Source of the DNA: Bartonella raoultii
Lineage (GTDB): Bacteria; Pseudomonadota; Alphaproteobacteria; Rhizobiales; Rhizobiaceae
Assembly: GCF_019659805.1 (NCBI RefSeq)
Contig: NZ_JAIFRO010000003.1
Span: forward strand, 181,711-245,710
Reading direction: 5' to 3'
DNA length: 64,000 nt
This document shows positions 24,368-34,096 of the stretch, one piece after another (the first letter of the stretch is position 1; the number at the start of each line of letters is the position of its first letter). A program made the position numbers and the translations under genes. Under the pieces are notes generated by a model, which was not told the origin of the DNA, searched no databases, and saw only the letters and a program-made list of their open reading frames with translations.

Positions 24368-24788
24368 TGAAATATGCACTTAAATTTATCAAGGATGATA
24401 ATGATACTCTTCTTGTCGTTTCCAAAGTTTTCAGGAATTTATTAGCTATGGTAATGATGAAAAAGAAGCTTTGGAGCACGCTAAAAATGCGCTTTTAGCA
24501 TTTATTATGGGGCGTTTCCAAGGTCGAGAAATTATCCCTTTTGGAGCTCGTGATCCTACTTATCCTTTTGTTAAAGTATCTTCTTTGGTCACTTTAAGAA
24601 TTGCAATACATAACGCTATGGTTGAAAAGAATTTACGCAAAGCAGATCTTACGCGTCTTTTAAAACTCAATCCAATACAAATTGACCGATTGTTGGATTT
24701 AAATCACGCAACAAACTTAGACTCTTTAGAATCCACTCTTATTACTCTTGGAAAAGGGATTACCATTAGTATCCAAGATGCCGCTTAA
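24368..24788 (+). pseudogene. HicB-type antitoxin, frameshifted
   Basis: ATG 24368 starts MKYALKFIKDDNDTLLVVSK, the typical HicB opening. Around 24428-24432 the homology moves to another frame and continues FQEFISYGNDEKEALEHAKN, ALLAFIMGRFQGREIIPFGA, then a helix-turn-helix domain (LRKADLTRLLKLNPIQIDRL) to the stop at 24788. A single frameshift therefore splits it. The downstream 105 residues could still be made from an internal start and would carry the DNA-binding half. Confidence 0.75.
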
Positions 24789-24838
24789 AACTTATTTACT
24801 TATAAATTACTAAGCAATTATTATAGGAGAGAAGAGAA

Positions 24839-24934
24839 ATGACAGGTCCAGAAATATTGGATGTTGTATATATGGTATCAATGGTAGTTATATCTACCAT
24901 AATTGTAGTGCTTTGTTTGCCTTCTGCCTTTTAA
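24839..24934 (+). CDS. Small single-span membrane peptide
   Basis: A 31-residue peptide with AGGAGAGAAGAGA before the ATG. Almost the whole sequence is one hydrophobic span (VVYMVSMVVISTIIVVLCL). No family is recognised. The good ribosome-binding site suggests it is translated, perhaps as a small regulatory or toxic membrane peptide of the decayed element, but it could be a chance frame. Confidence 0.35.
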   Translation: MTGPEILDVVYMVSMVVISTIIVVLCLPSAF

Positions 24935-25071
24935 GTTTCATTGATAGTTTTTGTGAATCATATAGAATGACACGTTTTTGAAAAAATCTAGGTAGTCTAT
25001 TTATCTTAAATTTAACCGTATAAAGCATTTTATAGTTGCTTAATCAAAAAATTATATAATCGCTTTTTACG

Positions 25072-25547
25072 GTGCTTTTCTATCGATTTAAACGTATATC
25101 TCATCACAAAACAATCAGCTATGATACAGATGTTATAAGGTGCGGATTTATCCAACATCCCACAATGAAAATGGCCGGCGCAAGTCCTGATAGGCTAATT
25201 AGTGAAGATAGTTTAGTGGAGGTTAAATGTCCGCAATCAATCATCTACGCTTTTTTATGAATAGTGAGATAAAACCTGAATATCACGCACAAATGCAATT
25301 CCAAATGGCGTGCACTGGACGCAAGTGGTATCATTTCATTAGCTTTGATCCGCATTTTGTAGGCAGATTATCTCACTTGCATATGAAAATTAAACGCGTT
25401 AACCATGATGAAGAACAAATTAAACAGATCAATCAAGCAGTGGAGATATTCTCGGAGGAAATAGAGCAAGATATGAAACAGATCTTGCACAAGCTGCTTG
25501 ATGTTATGGGGAGCTCCTCTTCCCAGTACCTTCGCCCATTTATTTAA
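25072..25547 (+). pseudogene. YqaJ-type viral recombinase/exonuclease, truncated and frameshifted
   Basis: The first part reads CGFIQHPTMKMAGASPDRLI and EDSLVEVKCPQS, containing the family's catalytic pattern G-A-S-P-D and E-V-K. At a T-run near 25248-25256 the frame shifts and continues NSEIKPEYHAQMQFQMACTG, RKWYHFISFDPHF to 25547. The N-terminal third of the nuclease is absent. This family is the lambda-exonuclease-like partner of a phage single-strand annealing protein; no such partner is visible nearby. Confidence 0.8.
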
Positions 25548-25752
25548 CATAAAAAAGAAAGATAATGAGATAATATTTAATGATGCCGATAGATATGTAA
25601 CAACCCGTGAATGCGCAGAGCTTTTTAGCGTATCGACAACAACGATTCGCAATTGGGTTTTTCAAGGTGTCTTTCCAAAACCATATAAGCTAGGGAGAGC
25701 AGTGAGATGGAGAAAAAAAAGAGATCTTAGTCTTTATTCCAAAGAAAAATAA
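25501..25752 (+). CDS. AlpA-like helix-turn-helix regulator
   Basis: The C-terminal ~55 residues form a compact helix-turn-helix of the AlpA/excisionase type: YVTTRECAELFSVSTTTIRN, WVFQGVFPKPYKLGRAVRWR. AlpA-like proteins regulate integrase or excision in phage-derived islands. The start is uncertain: ATG 25501 overlaps the nuclease relic by 47 bases and no good ribosome-binding site is apparent, so the functional N-terminus may be shorter. It is the last accessory gene before the tRNA-Thr. Confidence 0.65.
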   Translation: MLWGAPLPSTFAHLFNIKKKDNEIIFNDADRYVTTRECAELFSVSTTTIRNWVFQGVFPKPYKLGRAVRWRKKRDLSLYSKEK

Positions 25753-25858
25753 GGAACAAGTAACAACAAATTAGGTAAAATTGTATAAACCGTGGAAGGT
25801 GGACTAAAAACAAAATTAAAGAAAAAACTATATATTTTAATATGTCGAAGACAAAAAA

Positions 25859-25934
<76 letters not shown>

Positions 25935-26082
25935 ATGACCATGAAGGAAGTAGCATAAACTTATAAAAAGGAAAATAGAAAATTATCAATTTTGATATAT
26001 ATTTTTTAAAATCCTATTATAAATAATAAAATGATTAATTATTTTTTATTTATGGACTTCACTAATTTTATCGGATTATGAA

Positions 26083-27435
26083 TTAGGAGAGGTCCGATTG
26101 ATGAGAAAGATATTTTTCTAGCCAATGAATATTGTAATTACCATCTGCAATATCTTGATTATTAATGAGATCTCGAAAGAGAGGTAATGTGGTCTTTATT
26201 CCATCAACCACAAATTCATCTAAAGCACGTCGTAAACGCATCATACATTCTAAACGTGTTCGGCCATGAACAATAAGTTTTCCAATCATGCTATCATAAT
26301 ATGGTGGAATGCGGTAACCTGAATAAGCACCTGAATCAACACGAATTCCTAGTCCTCCAGGTGTATGAAAATGTGTAATAGTTCCAGGTGATGGTGTAAA
26401 GTTGAGAGGATCTTCCGCATTAATACGACATTCAATAGCATGGCCAGAAAAGCATATATCTTCTTGCGAAAATGAAAGTTTGCTACCAGACGCTATATGA
26501 ATTTGTTCATGGACTAAATCTATACCTGTAATCGCTTCAGTTATAGGATGTTCCACTTGTAAACGCGTATTCATTTCAATGAAGTAGAAAGCGCCATTTT
26601 CATAAAGAAATTCAATTGTACCGGCTCCACGATATGCAAGGCTGGCACAAGCATTCGCAACAATATCACCAATTTTTTTTCGTTCAGTTTCATTAAGAGC
26701 AGGTGAAGTTGCTTCTTCCCATATTTTTTGATGGCGACGTTGAAGTGAACAATCACGTTCACCTAAATGGATTGCATTTCCCATCCCATCACCGATAATT
26801 TGAATTTCTATATGACGTGGTTTTTCTAAATATTTTTCAATATAAACTGAATCATCACCAAAAGCTGCTCCTGCTTCTGAACGAGTTGTTTGAAGAGCAA
26901 GAGAAAACTCTTGTTCAGAATATACCACTTTCATACCGCGCCCACCACCACCGGCTGCTGCTTTAATAATAACAGGATAACCAATTTCATTGGCAATACG
27001 TAGCGCTTCTGCTTCTTCACTAACAGCTCCACTTGAACCAGGTACTACAGGAATTCCAAGTTTTTGAGCGGTTTTCTTTGCTTCGATTTTGTCACCCATC
27101 ATTCGAATATGTGTCGCTGATGGACCTATAAATGTAATATTATGTGCTTCTAGAACATCTGCAAATTTTGCATTCTCAGAAAGAAAACCATAGCCAGGAT
27201 GAACAGCATCAGCTCCTGTAATCTCACATGCGGCAATAATTTGTTGAATACTTAAATAAGAATCACGTGCTGGAGGAGGGCCAATACAAACACTTTCATC
27301 GGCAAGACGAACATGCATTGCATCAGCATCAGCGGTTGAGTGGACAGCTACAGTTTTTATTCCAAGCTCTTTGCAGGCACGCAAAACGCGAAGAGCAATT
27401 TCTCCTCGATTAGCAATGAGAACTTTTCGAATCAT
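26083..27435 (-). CDS. accC: Acetyl-CoA carboxylase, biotin carboxylase subunit
   Basis: A 450-residue ATP-grasp enzyme that carboxylates biotin on AccB with bicarbonate and ATP, the first half of malonyl-CoA synthesis. Family motifs are complete: N-terminal [20 protein letters not shown], the glycine-rich ATP lid [28 protein letters not shown], and the active-site segment [16 protein letters not shown]. Length matches the E. coli enzyme (449). AGGAG precedes the ATG, 14 bases after the accB stop, so the two form an operon read leftwards toward tRNA-Thr. Confidence 0.97.
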   Translation of the reverse strand: MIRKVLIANRGEIALRVLRACKELGIKTVAVHSTADADAMHVRLADESVCIGPPPARDSYLSIQQIIAACEITGADAVHPGYGFLSENAKFADVLEAHNITFIGPSATHIRMMGDKIEAKKTAQKLGIPVVPGSSGAVSEEAEALRIANEIGYPVIIKAAAGGGGRGMKVVYSEQEFSLALQTTRSEAGAAFGDDSVYIEKYLEKPRHIEIQIIGDGMGNAIHLGERDCSLQRRHQKIWEEATSPALNETERKKIGDIVANACASLAYRGAGTIEFLYENGAFYFIEMNTRLQVEHPITEAITGIDLVHEQIHIASGSKLSFSQEDICFSGHAIECRINAEDPLNFTPSPGTITHFHTPGGLGIRVDSGAYSGYRIPPYYDSMIGKLIVHGRTRLECMMRLRRALDEFVVDGIKTTLPLFRDLINNQDIADGNYNIHWLEKYLSHQSDLS

Positions 27436-27449
27436 AGTTTCTCCTAGCT

Positions 27450-27944
27450 TTATTCAACAACAATAAGTGGTTCACCAAACTCTACGGGTTGGCCATCTTT
27501 AACAAAAACAGTAGTGACTATTCCAGAACGTGGTGAAGGAATTTGATTCATTGTTTTCATTGCTTCAATAATAAGTAATGTTTCTCCTTCAGAAACATTT
27601 TGTCCTATCTCTACGAAAGGTTGTGCGCCTGGCGAAGGCGCAAGATAGGCTGTTCCAACCATAGGAGATGTTATCGCATTTTTTGATTTATCTTCTTGTA
27701 TTGGAGATTGTTCTGCTTTTTGAGATGAAAGAGAAGTCATAGGAATAGAAGGGGGGGAAATGGGGGCATAAATTGTCTGCTCGGGAGTAACTGCGTTATT
27801 TTGTCTTGAGACACAAATACGAAGACCACCTTGTTCAACTTCAATATTTGTTAAATTTGTATCATTTAAAATTTCAGCAAGATCACGAATAACTTTTGTA
27901 TTAATTGCGGTATGTTTTGCCGCATCTATTTTTTTTGTTGCCAT
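27450..27944 (-). CDS. accB: Acetyl-CoA carboxylase biotin carboxyl carrier protein
   Basis: The ATG at 27944 ([10 protein letters not shown]) has AAGGAG upstream and is preferred to an in-frame ATG at 27980 that would add 12 residues. The 164-residue product has an N-terminal helical part, a Pro/Ser-rich linker (~55-90) and a biotinyl domain with the EAMKTMNQ signature; Lys130 is the biotinylation site. It carries the carboxybiotin between AccC and the carboxyltransferase. First gene of accB-accC. Confidence 0.95.
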   Translation of the reverse strand: MATKKIDAAKHTAINTKVIRDLAEILNDTNLTNIEVEQGGLRICVSRQNNAVTPEQTIYAPISPPSIPMTSLSSQKAEQSPIQEDKSKNAITSPMVGTAYLAPSPGAQPFVEIGQNVSEGETLLIIEAMKTMNQIPSPRSGIVTTVFVKDGQPVEFGEPLIVVE

Positions 27945-28198
27945 TTTATTTATAACTCCTTGATCAATGAAGTTCGTCATTATTTAATTGTTATGACTAA
28001 ATATCTCTAGACTAGGGATGGTTTTTTTTAGAGGCTTCTCTTAAAAGTTCTTAATTTTTTTAAATGATACTTTGTAATTTGAATCAGTATGCGATCTATG
28101 GAGCTCTACTTATAAGCCGGTTACAACAAAAGAGAAAGCATAAAATGATCTTGTTTACGGTACTCTTTTATAAAATTAACGAGATAAAGAAGAAATGT

Positions 28199-29047
28199 TC
28201 ATTGTATTTTTTCAATAGCTTCTTTTAGAATGTCCTGATTCAATGCTCCTCTAAATACTTTATTACCAATGATATAAGAAGGGGTTCCCATAATATTAAG
28301 CTGAGAAGCAATTTGAATATTTTCTTTAAAGATGTTTTGGATGTCGGGATCTTTCATTGCATTTCGGAGTTTTTTTTCATCTGCTCCTAATGAAATTGCT
28401 ATTTTAATGGCTTTAGCTTCATTTGCACGGTTTTGATTCGTTAAAAGTGCTTTATGAAACTGAGGATATTTTTTAGGAAATTGTTTTCGAAATGCATAGG
28501 CAACAGTGTGTGCAGCTACAGAATCATGTCCCAAAATGGGTAAATCCTTAATGATTACCCGCAGATCTGCGTTCTCTTTTATCAAATTTTCTATATATGG
28601 ATAAGATATTTTACAATATCCACAATTATAATCAAAGAAATCAACTAGCACTCTTTTACCATTTGGATTACCTAAAACAGCATCATAGGGTGATTGGAAA
28701 ATTTCTTTTTTTAATGAATGGATAACAGAAGCTTGTTGTTCGTTTTGTTTTTCCAGCTTTTCTTGGAGTATAAACTGCATTTCAATCAGAATTTCTGGAT
28801 TCGTAAGTAAATAATCTCGTACAATTTTTTGAATATTATGTGTATCAATATGTGGTGTAATTTTGTCTTTAAGTTTAGATAAAAAAGTAGGATCTTCAAG
28901 AAGTTGTATTTTAATCTCGTCTGAGCTTAAAGAATTTAATGGTTTTTCATTTGCTAAAGAAGGAGAACAGATTAGAATATTCAGTATAACTGTTGTTAAA
29001 AATTTTATAATAAACGCCGTTTTTGCGTATTGAAGCCTGTAGGTCAT
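28199..29047 (-). CDS. DsbA-family periplasmic thiol oxidoreductase
   Basis: A 282-residue exported protein with an N-terminal signal (hydrophobic IIKFLTTVILNILICSPSLA, cleavage after SLA). A helical N-terminal extension (~35-115) is followed by a thioredoxin-like domain with active site CGYC (Cys142, Cys145) in FFDYNCGYCKISY and the cis-proline loop GTPSYII near residue 256. This layout resembles the DsbA/Com1-like proteins of alphaproteobacteria. It should introduce or isomerise disulfides in envelope proteins. It lies 254 bases upstream of accB on the same strand. Confidence 0.9.
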   Translation of the reverse strand: MTYRLQYAKTAFIIKFLTTVILNILICSPSLANEKPLNSLSSDEIKIQLLEDPTFLSKLKDKITPHIDTHNIQKIVRDYLLTNPEILIEMQFILQEKLEKQNEQQASVIHSLKKEIFQSPYDAVLGNPNGKRVLVDFFDYNCGYCKISYPYIENLIKENADLRVIIKDLPILGHDSVAAHTVAYAFRKQFPKKYPQFHKALLTNQNRANEAKAIKIAISLGADEKKLRNAMKDPDIQNIFKENIQIASQLNIMGTPSYIIGNKVFRGALNQDILKEAIEKIQ

Positions 29048-29338
29048 CTGTATACCTTCATTTTTAAATTATGATATTGCTTAAACTATATAAAGATATC
29101 AATTTTGTGTAATAAAGTATCTAAATATAATATAAATTTGGTAAATATAAATAAAATATCTGTTTTTTCCTTTTCTAGATGAACATTTTATGTAGCTCAT
29201 ATTGAGGGATGATACTAGATTTTTGTGATTTAAAAATTTATTAAATGCTATTTTACTTATAGGAATATTAAACTCTTATCCATATTTTCTATGGAAAAAA
29301 ATATATTAATCATCAAATAAAGAGCACTCATATTCAAT

Positions 29339-30856
29339 ATGAAAAGCGAAATGATAAAAACTACAACGCATTATGATCTGTTTATTATTGGAGGAGGAAT
29401 AAACGGATGTGGATTAGCAAGAGATGCAGCTGGACGCGGATTTAGAGTGGGATTAGCTGAAATGAATGATCTGGCATCAGGAACATCCAGTGCCTCAACA
29501 AAGCTTATCCATGGTGGTCTTCGTTATCTTGAACACTATGAGTTTAGACTCGTTCGCGAGGCGCTAAAAGAGCGAGAAATTATTTGGCGTATGGCTCCAC
29601 ATATTGTACGTCCTTTACGTTTTATCCTTCCTTATCATAAAGAGTTACGCCCTGCTTGGATATTACGTTTAGGACTTTTTATCTATGATTATTTAGGAAG
29701 CTGGAATCAGAAATTGTGGCGCAGTAAAACAGTGAATTTTTCAAAAAAATTTTGCTCCATACTTAAGGAAGAATATCATAAGGGATTTGAATATTCTGAT
29801 GCAAGAGTAGATGATGCCCGTTTGGTTATTGCTAATGCCCGTGACGCAGAAAATCGAGGCGCTGATATAAAAGTACGTACAGAAGTTCTCTCTTTAAAGA
29901 GAGAACATAAAAAGTGGCTTATGATGCTTCGAGATAAATTAAGTAAAAAAGAATATTGTGTCACAGCTTCTTACGTTGCAAATATGACGGGTCCTTGGAT
30001 TAATCATATTTTAGTCGATGTACTAGATTGTAAAAAGCATCCGCCAGTACGGCTTGTTAGAGGCTCTCATATTTTAGTTCCTAAGCTTTATGATCATGAT
30101 CGTGCTTACATTTTTCAAAACAAAGATAAGCGTATTATATTTTCTATCCCATATCAAGAAGAGTTTACATTACTTGGAACAACAGACTGTGATTATCAAG
30201 GAGATCCTGCTGATGTTCATATTACAAGTACAGAGATTGACTATCTCTGTACAGCAGCAAGTGAATATTTCATAAAACCTGTATTGCGTGAAAACATTGT
30301 CTGGAGTTACTCTGGTGTGCGTCCTCTCTATGATGATGGAGCTTCAAAAGCACAGGAAATTACGCGAAATTATGTTTTGAAAGAAATGGGAGCAGAAAGT
30401 GCACCAAGACTTCTTAATCTTTATGGAGGAAAAATTACGACTTATCGCAAATTGGCTGAAGATGCGATGAAATTCGTTGAAAAAGCGCTTGGTGTAAAAG
30501 GAGAGGAGTGGACAGCCAATTCGATACTTCCGGGGGGAGATTTTCCATATAATAATTTAGATATCATTGAAAATGAAATTGCTTTTTTTCTTCCAGATTT
30601 AGACTCTTTTACACAGCGCAGATTAGCAAGATCTTATGGCTCAGAAGCATTGATGATATTTGAGAATGGTAAAGCAGATAAAGGACAAAATTTTGGACAT
30701 GGACTTTATGAAGTAGAAGTAAAATGGTTAATGGAAAAGGAATGGGCTCAAACATATGAAGATGTTTTATGGCGTCGTTCAAAACTTGGGCTTTTATTTA
30801 ATAAACAAGAAAGTGATCTTCTTGCCGCTTATATGAAAAATCAAAAAAAAGATTAA
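29339..30856 (+). CDS. glpD: Aerobic glycerol-3-phosphate dehydrogenase
   Basis: A 505-residue FAD flavoprotein. The N-terminal dinucleotide-binding motif is IIGGGINGCGLARDAAGRG, followed by SGTSSASTKLIHGGLRYLEH, the highly conserved GlpD segment. The middle shows LLGTTDCDYQGDP and the substrate-site SYSGVRPLYDDG, and the C-terminus carries GGKITTYRKLAEDAM. It oxidises glycerol-3-phosphate to dihydroxyacetone phosphate at the inner membrane and passes electrons to quinone. The first ATG is used; MIKTTTHYDLF at 29351 is a possible alternative. It stands alone, with divergent non-coding sequence upstream. Confidence 0.96.
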   Translation: MKSEMIKTTTHYDLFIIGGGINGCGLARDAAGRGFRVGLAEMNDLASGTSSASTKLIHGGLRYLEHYEFRLVREALKEREIIWRMAPHIVRPLRFILPYHKELRPAWILRLGLFIYDYLGSWNQKLWRSKTVNFSKKFCSILKEEYHKGFEYSDARVDDARLVIANARDAENRGADIKVRTEVLSLKREHKKWLMMLRDKLSKKEYCVTASYVANMTGPWINHILVDVLDCKKHPPVRLVRGSHILVPKLYDHDRAYIFQNKDKRIIFSIPYQEEFTLLGTTDCDYQGDPADVHITSTEIDYLCTAASEYFIKPVLRENIVWSYSGVRPLYDDGASKAQEITRNYVLKEMGAESAPRLLNLYGGKITTYRKLAEDAMKFVEKALGVKGEEWTANSILPGGDFPYNNLDIIENEIAFFLPDLDSFTQRRLARSYGSEALMIFENGKADKGQNFGHGLYEVEVKWLMEKEWAQTYEDVLWRRSKLGLLFNKQESDLLAAYMKNQKKD

Positions 30857-31175
30857 GCAAAATGAATCATAACTCACGCTTATAAAGAGCTTAAAATATA
30901 GAAAATACTTTTAAAAGAGAGTTTGTATGACTGAGAAACTATTCGAATATTTTTTGAAATTACAAATTTTAAAATCCTTATAAAATCAATTACATAATCC
31001 TATAGCATAACTTATTGGATGAGAGGTGTTCTATTTTAGATTTCTTCTTTATTTACTTTGAATAAAGTTTTGATTAATTAAGAAAAATTGGTAAAAATCT
31101 TATGCAAAAAAATAAATAGAAAATTGATGCGTGTAATAACAAAGTTCTAAATGAAGATGTGAAAGTAATACTTTT
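30857..31175. other. Non-coding spacer between glpD and dusA
   Basis: About 320 AT-rich bases with no credible open frame, clear hairpin terminator or conserved RNA motif that I could recognise. It presumably holds the dusA promoter and the glpD 3' end. Confidence 0.5.
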
Positions 31176-32156
31176 ATGATATCTTATTGCCTTCCAGCAC
31201 CAGTGAAATTTGCTGTGGCACCAATGTTAGGTTGGACAGATCGGCATTGTAGATTTTTTTATCGTCTTTTTACAAAAAAGGCACTCCTTTATACTGAAAT
31301 GATTGTAGCCGATGCTGTCATTTATGGTATGCGTAAACAGTTGTTAACTTTTGATTCTAAAGAACATCCAATTGCATTGCAATTAGGAGGATCTGATCCA
31401 CAAAAGTTGGTTGAAGCCGCGCGCATTGCAGAAGATTATGGTTATAATGAAATAAATCTCAATGTTGGTTGTCCATCAAATCGTGTTCAGGCAGGTGCTT
31501 TTGGTGCTTGTTTAATGTTACATCCTGATATTGTAGCAAATGCAGTAGAAGCGATGAAAAAAGTGGTTAAGATACCTGTAACTGTTAAATGTCGGATTGG
31601 TGTAGATAAACAAGATGAAGAAACCGCTTTGGATGTTTTGGCAAATCAAGTTTGGAATGCAGGATGTGATGCACTTTGGGTACATGCACGCAAAGCATGG
31701 TTACAAGGATTAAGTCCCAAAAAGAATCGCGATATTCCTCCACTTAATTATGAACGAGTTTATAAGTTAAAGCGTAAGTACTCTAATAAATTCATTGCTA
31801 TAAATGGTGGAATTAAATCAATTTATGAAATAAAAAAACACTTAAATTTATGTGATGCGACTATGATTGGTCGCCAAATTTATCATGATCCAACGTTATT
31901 AAAATATATTGATTTCGAAATATATGGTGAACCACAGAATGATCTAAGTGAGAGTGATCTTATCGAAGCCATGTGTGATTATGCTGCTCAGCATATTGCA
32001 TTAGGAGGAAAGCTTTCTCATGTGACACGCCATATGATTGGTTTATTTCATGGACGAGATGGAGTGCGGCAGTGGCGAAAAATATTATCAAATGATGCAA
32101 CAAAAACTGATGCTGGCATACATGTTTTAAAAAAAGCTTTTTCTGCTCTCACTTAA
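31176..32156 (+). CDS. dusA: tRNA-dihydrouridine(20/20a) synthase
   Basis: A 326-residue flavin-dependent enzyme that reduces uridine at positions 20/20a in the tRNA D-loop. The TIM-barrel N-terminus FAVAPMLGWTDRHCRFFYRL and the catalytic-cysteine region NVGCPSNRVQAGAFGACLM are characteristic of the DusA subgroup (GCPS-x-RVQ). VKCRIGVDKQDE, LWVHARKAWLQGLSPKKNRD and the FMN-phosphate loop MIGRQIYHDP follow in order. Length is close to E. coli DusA. No strong ribosome-binding site is visible before the ATG. Confidence 0.95.
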   Translation: MISYCLPAPVKFAVAPMLGWTDRHCRFFYRLFTKKALLYTEMIVADAVIYGMRKQLLTFDSKEHPIALQLGGSDPQKLVEAARIAEDYGYNEINLNVGCPSNRVQAGAFGACLMLHPDIVANAVEAMKKVVKIPVTVKCRIGVDKQDEETALDVLANQVWNAGCDALWVHARKAWLQGLSPKKNRDIPPLNYERVYKLKRKYSNKFIAINGGIKSIYEIKKHLNLCDATMIGRQIYHDPTLLKYIDFEIYGEPQNDLSESDLIEAMCDYAAQHIALGGKLSHVTRHMIGLFHGRDGVRQWRKILSNDATKTDAGIHVLKKAFSALT

Positions 32157-32552
32157 CTATGTTTTTGTAATTGGTATATGTTATAGCTCAGATGTTCTAA
32201 AATTTTACTTTTTATGAAAATTGAGGAAAAATTTAAATTTTTAATTTCATCAGATCATCACTTTATATCTTAAAAAAAGTATTAGTAACATAGTTACAGC
32301 ATGTATCAATACTTTTTACAAGATAAAGTAAGATAAAATATCTATATAAAAAGAAGATAACATATTGATAATATATGTTTATTCATAAATTTTGAAAAAC
32401 AATCAATTAGCAAAAAATAACCTGCACAAATCATTTGGGTTATGTTATTTTACAGGCTTTATATTTTTCTTAAAAAAAACCAATAAATTATTCATATCCT
32501 CTGTATATAATAAGATTCTCATTACATATTGTAAATTTTAAAAGGTGTCTCT
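32157..32552. other. Non-coding spacer upstream of cobT
   Basis: About 400 very AT-rich bases. I looked for a cobalamin riboswitch because cobT follows, but no recognisable B12-box sequence is present. A short palindrome (CAAATCATTTG, about 32427-32437) sits inside a possible weak stem. Nothing else stands out. Confidence 0.5.
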
Positions 32553-33539
32553 ATGCCCATCAGCCCATTTGATGATTTTCGTGCTTTACTTAAAAATTTA
32601 CCTGTTGCTGATGAATTTTCTATAATTTTGGCAAAAAAACGGCAAAAAAGTCTAACAAAAGCACAAGGAGCACTAGGAAAGTTAGGAGATATTGCTGTTT
32701 GGTATGCGGGGTGGAGAGGGACAGAAAAACCTCTTATAACACGACCTTTGGTCGCCATTTTTTCTGGAAATCATGGTATTACGGAAGAAAATGTTACACC
32801 ATTCCCGCAATCAATGACACAAAAAATGGTAGAAAACTTTTCATCTGGTGGTGCTGCTATCAATCAGATTTGCATAGCGTATGATCTTGGGTTAAAAATA
32901 TTCGATTTGGCATTGGAATATCCCACAATGAATATTACTAAAGATGCAGCAATGGATGAACGTAGTGCAGCTGCTACTATGGCATTTGGAATGGAATCCA
33001 TCGCTGGAGGGACAGATCTTTTGTGTATAGGCGAAATGGGAATTGGAAATACCACAATAGCTTCAGCATTATGCTTAGCCTTGTTTGGAGGAGATGTTGA
33101 GGAATGGACTGGGAGTGGTATGGGATCTGAAGGGGAATTTTATCAACGTAAAATAGCAGCAATTAAAAAAGCGATTGCTTTACATAAAAATCACTTTAAT
33201 GATCCTTTAGAAATAATGCGTCGCTTAGGAGGACGTGAAATTGCTGCCATGGTTGGAGCTATTTTAGCTGCAAGAATGGAAAAAGTGCCAGTTATTTTAG
33301 ATGGTTTTGTGGCAACAGCAGCAGCAGCAGTCCTTTATAAAATGAATCCAACGGCTCTTGATCATACTCTTGTTGGGCATGTTTCTTCTGAGTTGGTACA
33401 CCATAAACTTTTAGAAAAAATTGGTAAAAAACCGCTTTTAAATTTGGAAATGCGTCTTGGAGAAGGAACAGGAGCAGCCATAGCAGCTGGAATTGTCAAG
33501 GCTGCTATTTTAACACATGCACAAATGGCTATATTATAA
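32553..33539 (+). CDS. cobT: Nicotinate-nucleotide-dimethylbenzimidazole phosphoribosyltransferase
   Basis: A 328-residue enzyme that makes alpha-ribazole phosphate from nicotinate mononucleotide and dimethylbenzimidazole, for the lower ligand of cobalamin. Family features are GNHGITEENVTPFPQ, CIGEMGIGNTTIASAL, ILDGFVATAAAAVL and the C-terminal LRLGEGTGAAIA-like segment (EMRLGEGTGAAIAAG) with the catalytic glutamate. AAGGTG lies upstream of the ATG. No other cob genes are adjacent, so it may serve salvage of imported corrinoids. Slightly shorter than the E. coli enzyme (359). Confidence 0.94.
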   Translation: MPISPFDDFRALLKNLPVADEFSIILAKKRQKSLTKAQGALGKLGDIAVWYAGWRGTEKPLITRPLVAIFSGNHGITEENVTPFPQSMTQKMVENFSSGGAAINQICIAYDLGLKIFDLALEYPTMNITKDAAMDERSAAATMAFGMESIAGGTDLLCIGEMGIGNTTIASALCLALFGGDVEEWTGSGMGSEGEFYQRKIAAIKKAIALHKNHFNDPLEIMRRLGGREIAAMVGAILAARMEKVPVILDGFVATAAAAVLYKMNPTALDHTLVGHVSSELVHHKLLEKIGKKPLLNLEMRLGEGTGAAIAAGIVKAAILTHAQMAIL

Positions 33540-33581
33540 AAAAATTATTTATTCAAAAAACGATTATCTCATAAAAGAGTT

Positions 33582-34073
33582 TTAAGAATTTTGTTCATTC
33601 GTTTTTTCATGTAGTTTTATATAATTAAGTGGAAGTTCCGTTGTATATTTAATCTGTTCCATTGCGAAAGAAGACGAGACATCACGAATATCAATTTGGG
33701 CAATTAATTTTTTGTAAAAAAGATCATAAGCTTCAATATCAGGAACTACAACACGTAATAAATAATCAATATCCCCACTCATACGATAAAATTCTATAAC
33801 TTCGCGAAATTCTTGTACAATTTTTGAAAAGCGTTTAAACCACTCATGGCTATGTGTATTTGTTCGAATAGAAACAAAAACAGTAACGTGCGCATTCACT
33901 TTCTCTGGAGAAAGAACAGCAACACGACGCTGAATAACACCATCTTCTTCAAGCTTTTGAATTCTGCGCCAACAGGGTGTTGTAGAGAGTCCTACTCTTT
34001 TGGCTATATCAGCAACGGAGAGTGTTGCATTTTCTTGTAAAAGATACAAAATTTTTCGATCAAGCCGATCCAT
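33582..34073 (-). CDS. Lrp/AsnC-family transcriptional regulator
   Basis: The ATG at 34073 (MDRLDRKILYLLQ) fits the family's usual N-terminus; a TTG at 34088 is in frame. The 163-residue protein has the helix-turn-helix SVADIAKRVGLSTTPCWRRI followed by the RAM ligand-binding domain (VFVSIRTNTHSHEWFKRF, YRMSGDIDYLLRVVVPD). TTPCWRRIQKLEEDGVI is typical of this family. It probably responds to an amino acid. It is convergent with cobT and read away from the glycosylase gene 23 bases upstream on the same strand. Target genes are unknown. Confidence 0.92.
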   Translation of the reverse strand: MDRLDRKILYLLQENATLSVADIAKRVGLSTTPCWRRIQKLEEDGVIQRRVAVLSPEKVNAHVTVFVSIRTNTHSHEWFKRFSKIVQEFREVIEFYRMSGDIDYLLRVVVPDIEAYDLFYKKLIAQIDIRDVSSSFAMEQIKYTTELPLNYIKLHEKTNEQNS

Positions 34074-34096
34074 ACTTTTCTTTCTCAATATTCATT

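Noticed and set aside
32157-32552. Cobalamin riboswitch upstream of cobT
   Set aside because: No B12-box-like sequence or multi-stem architecture could be recognised.
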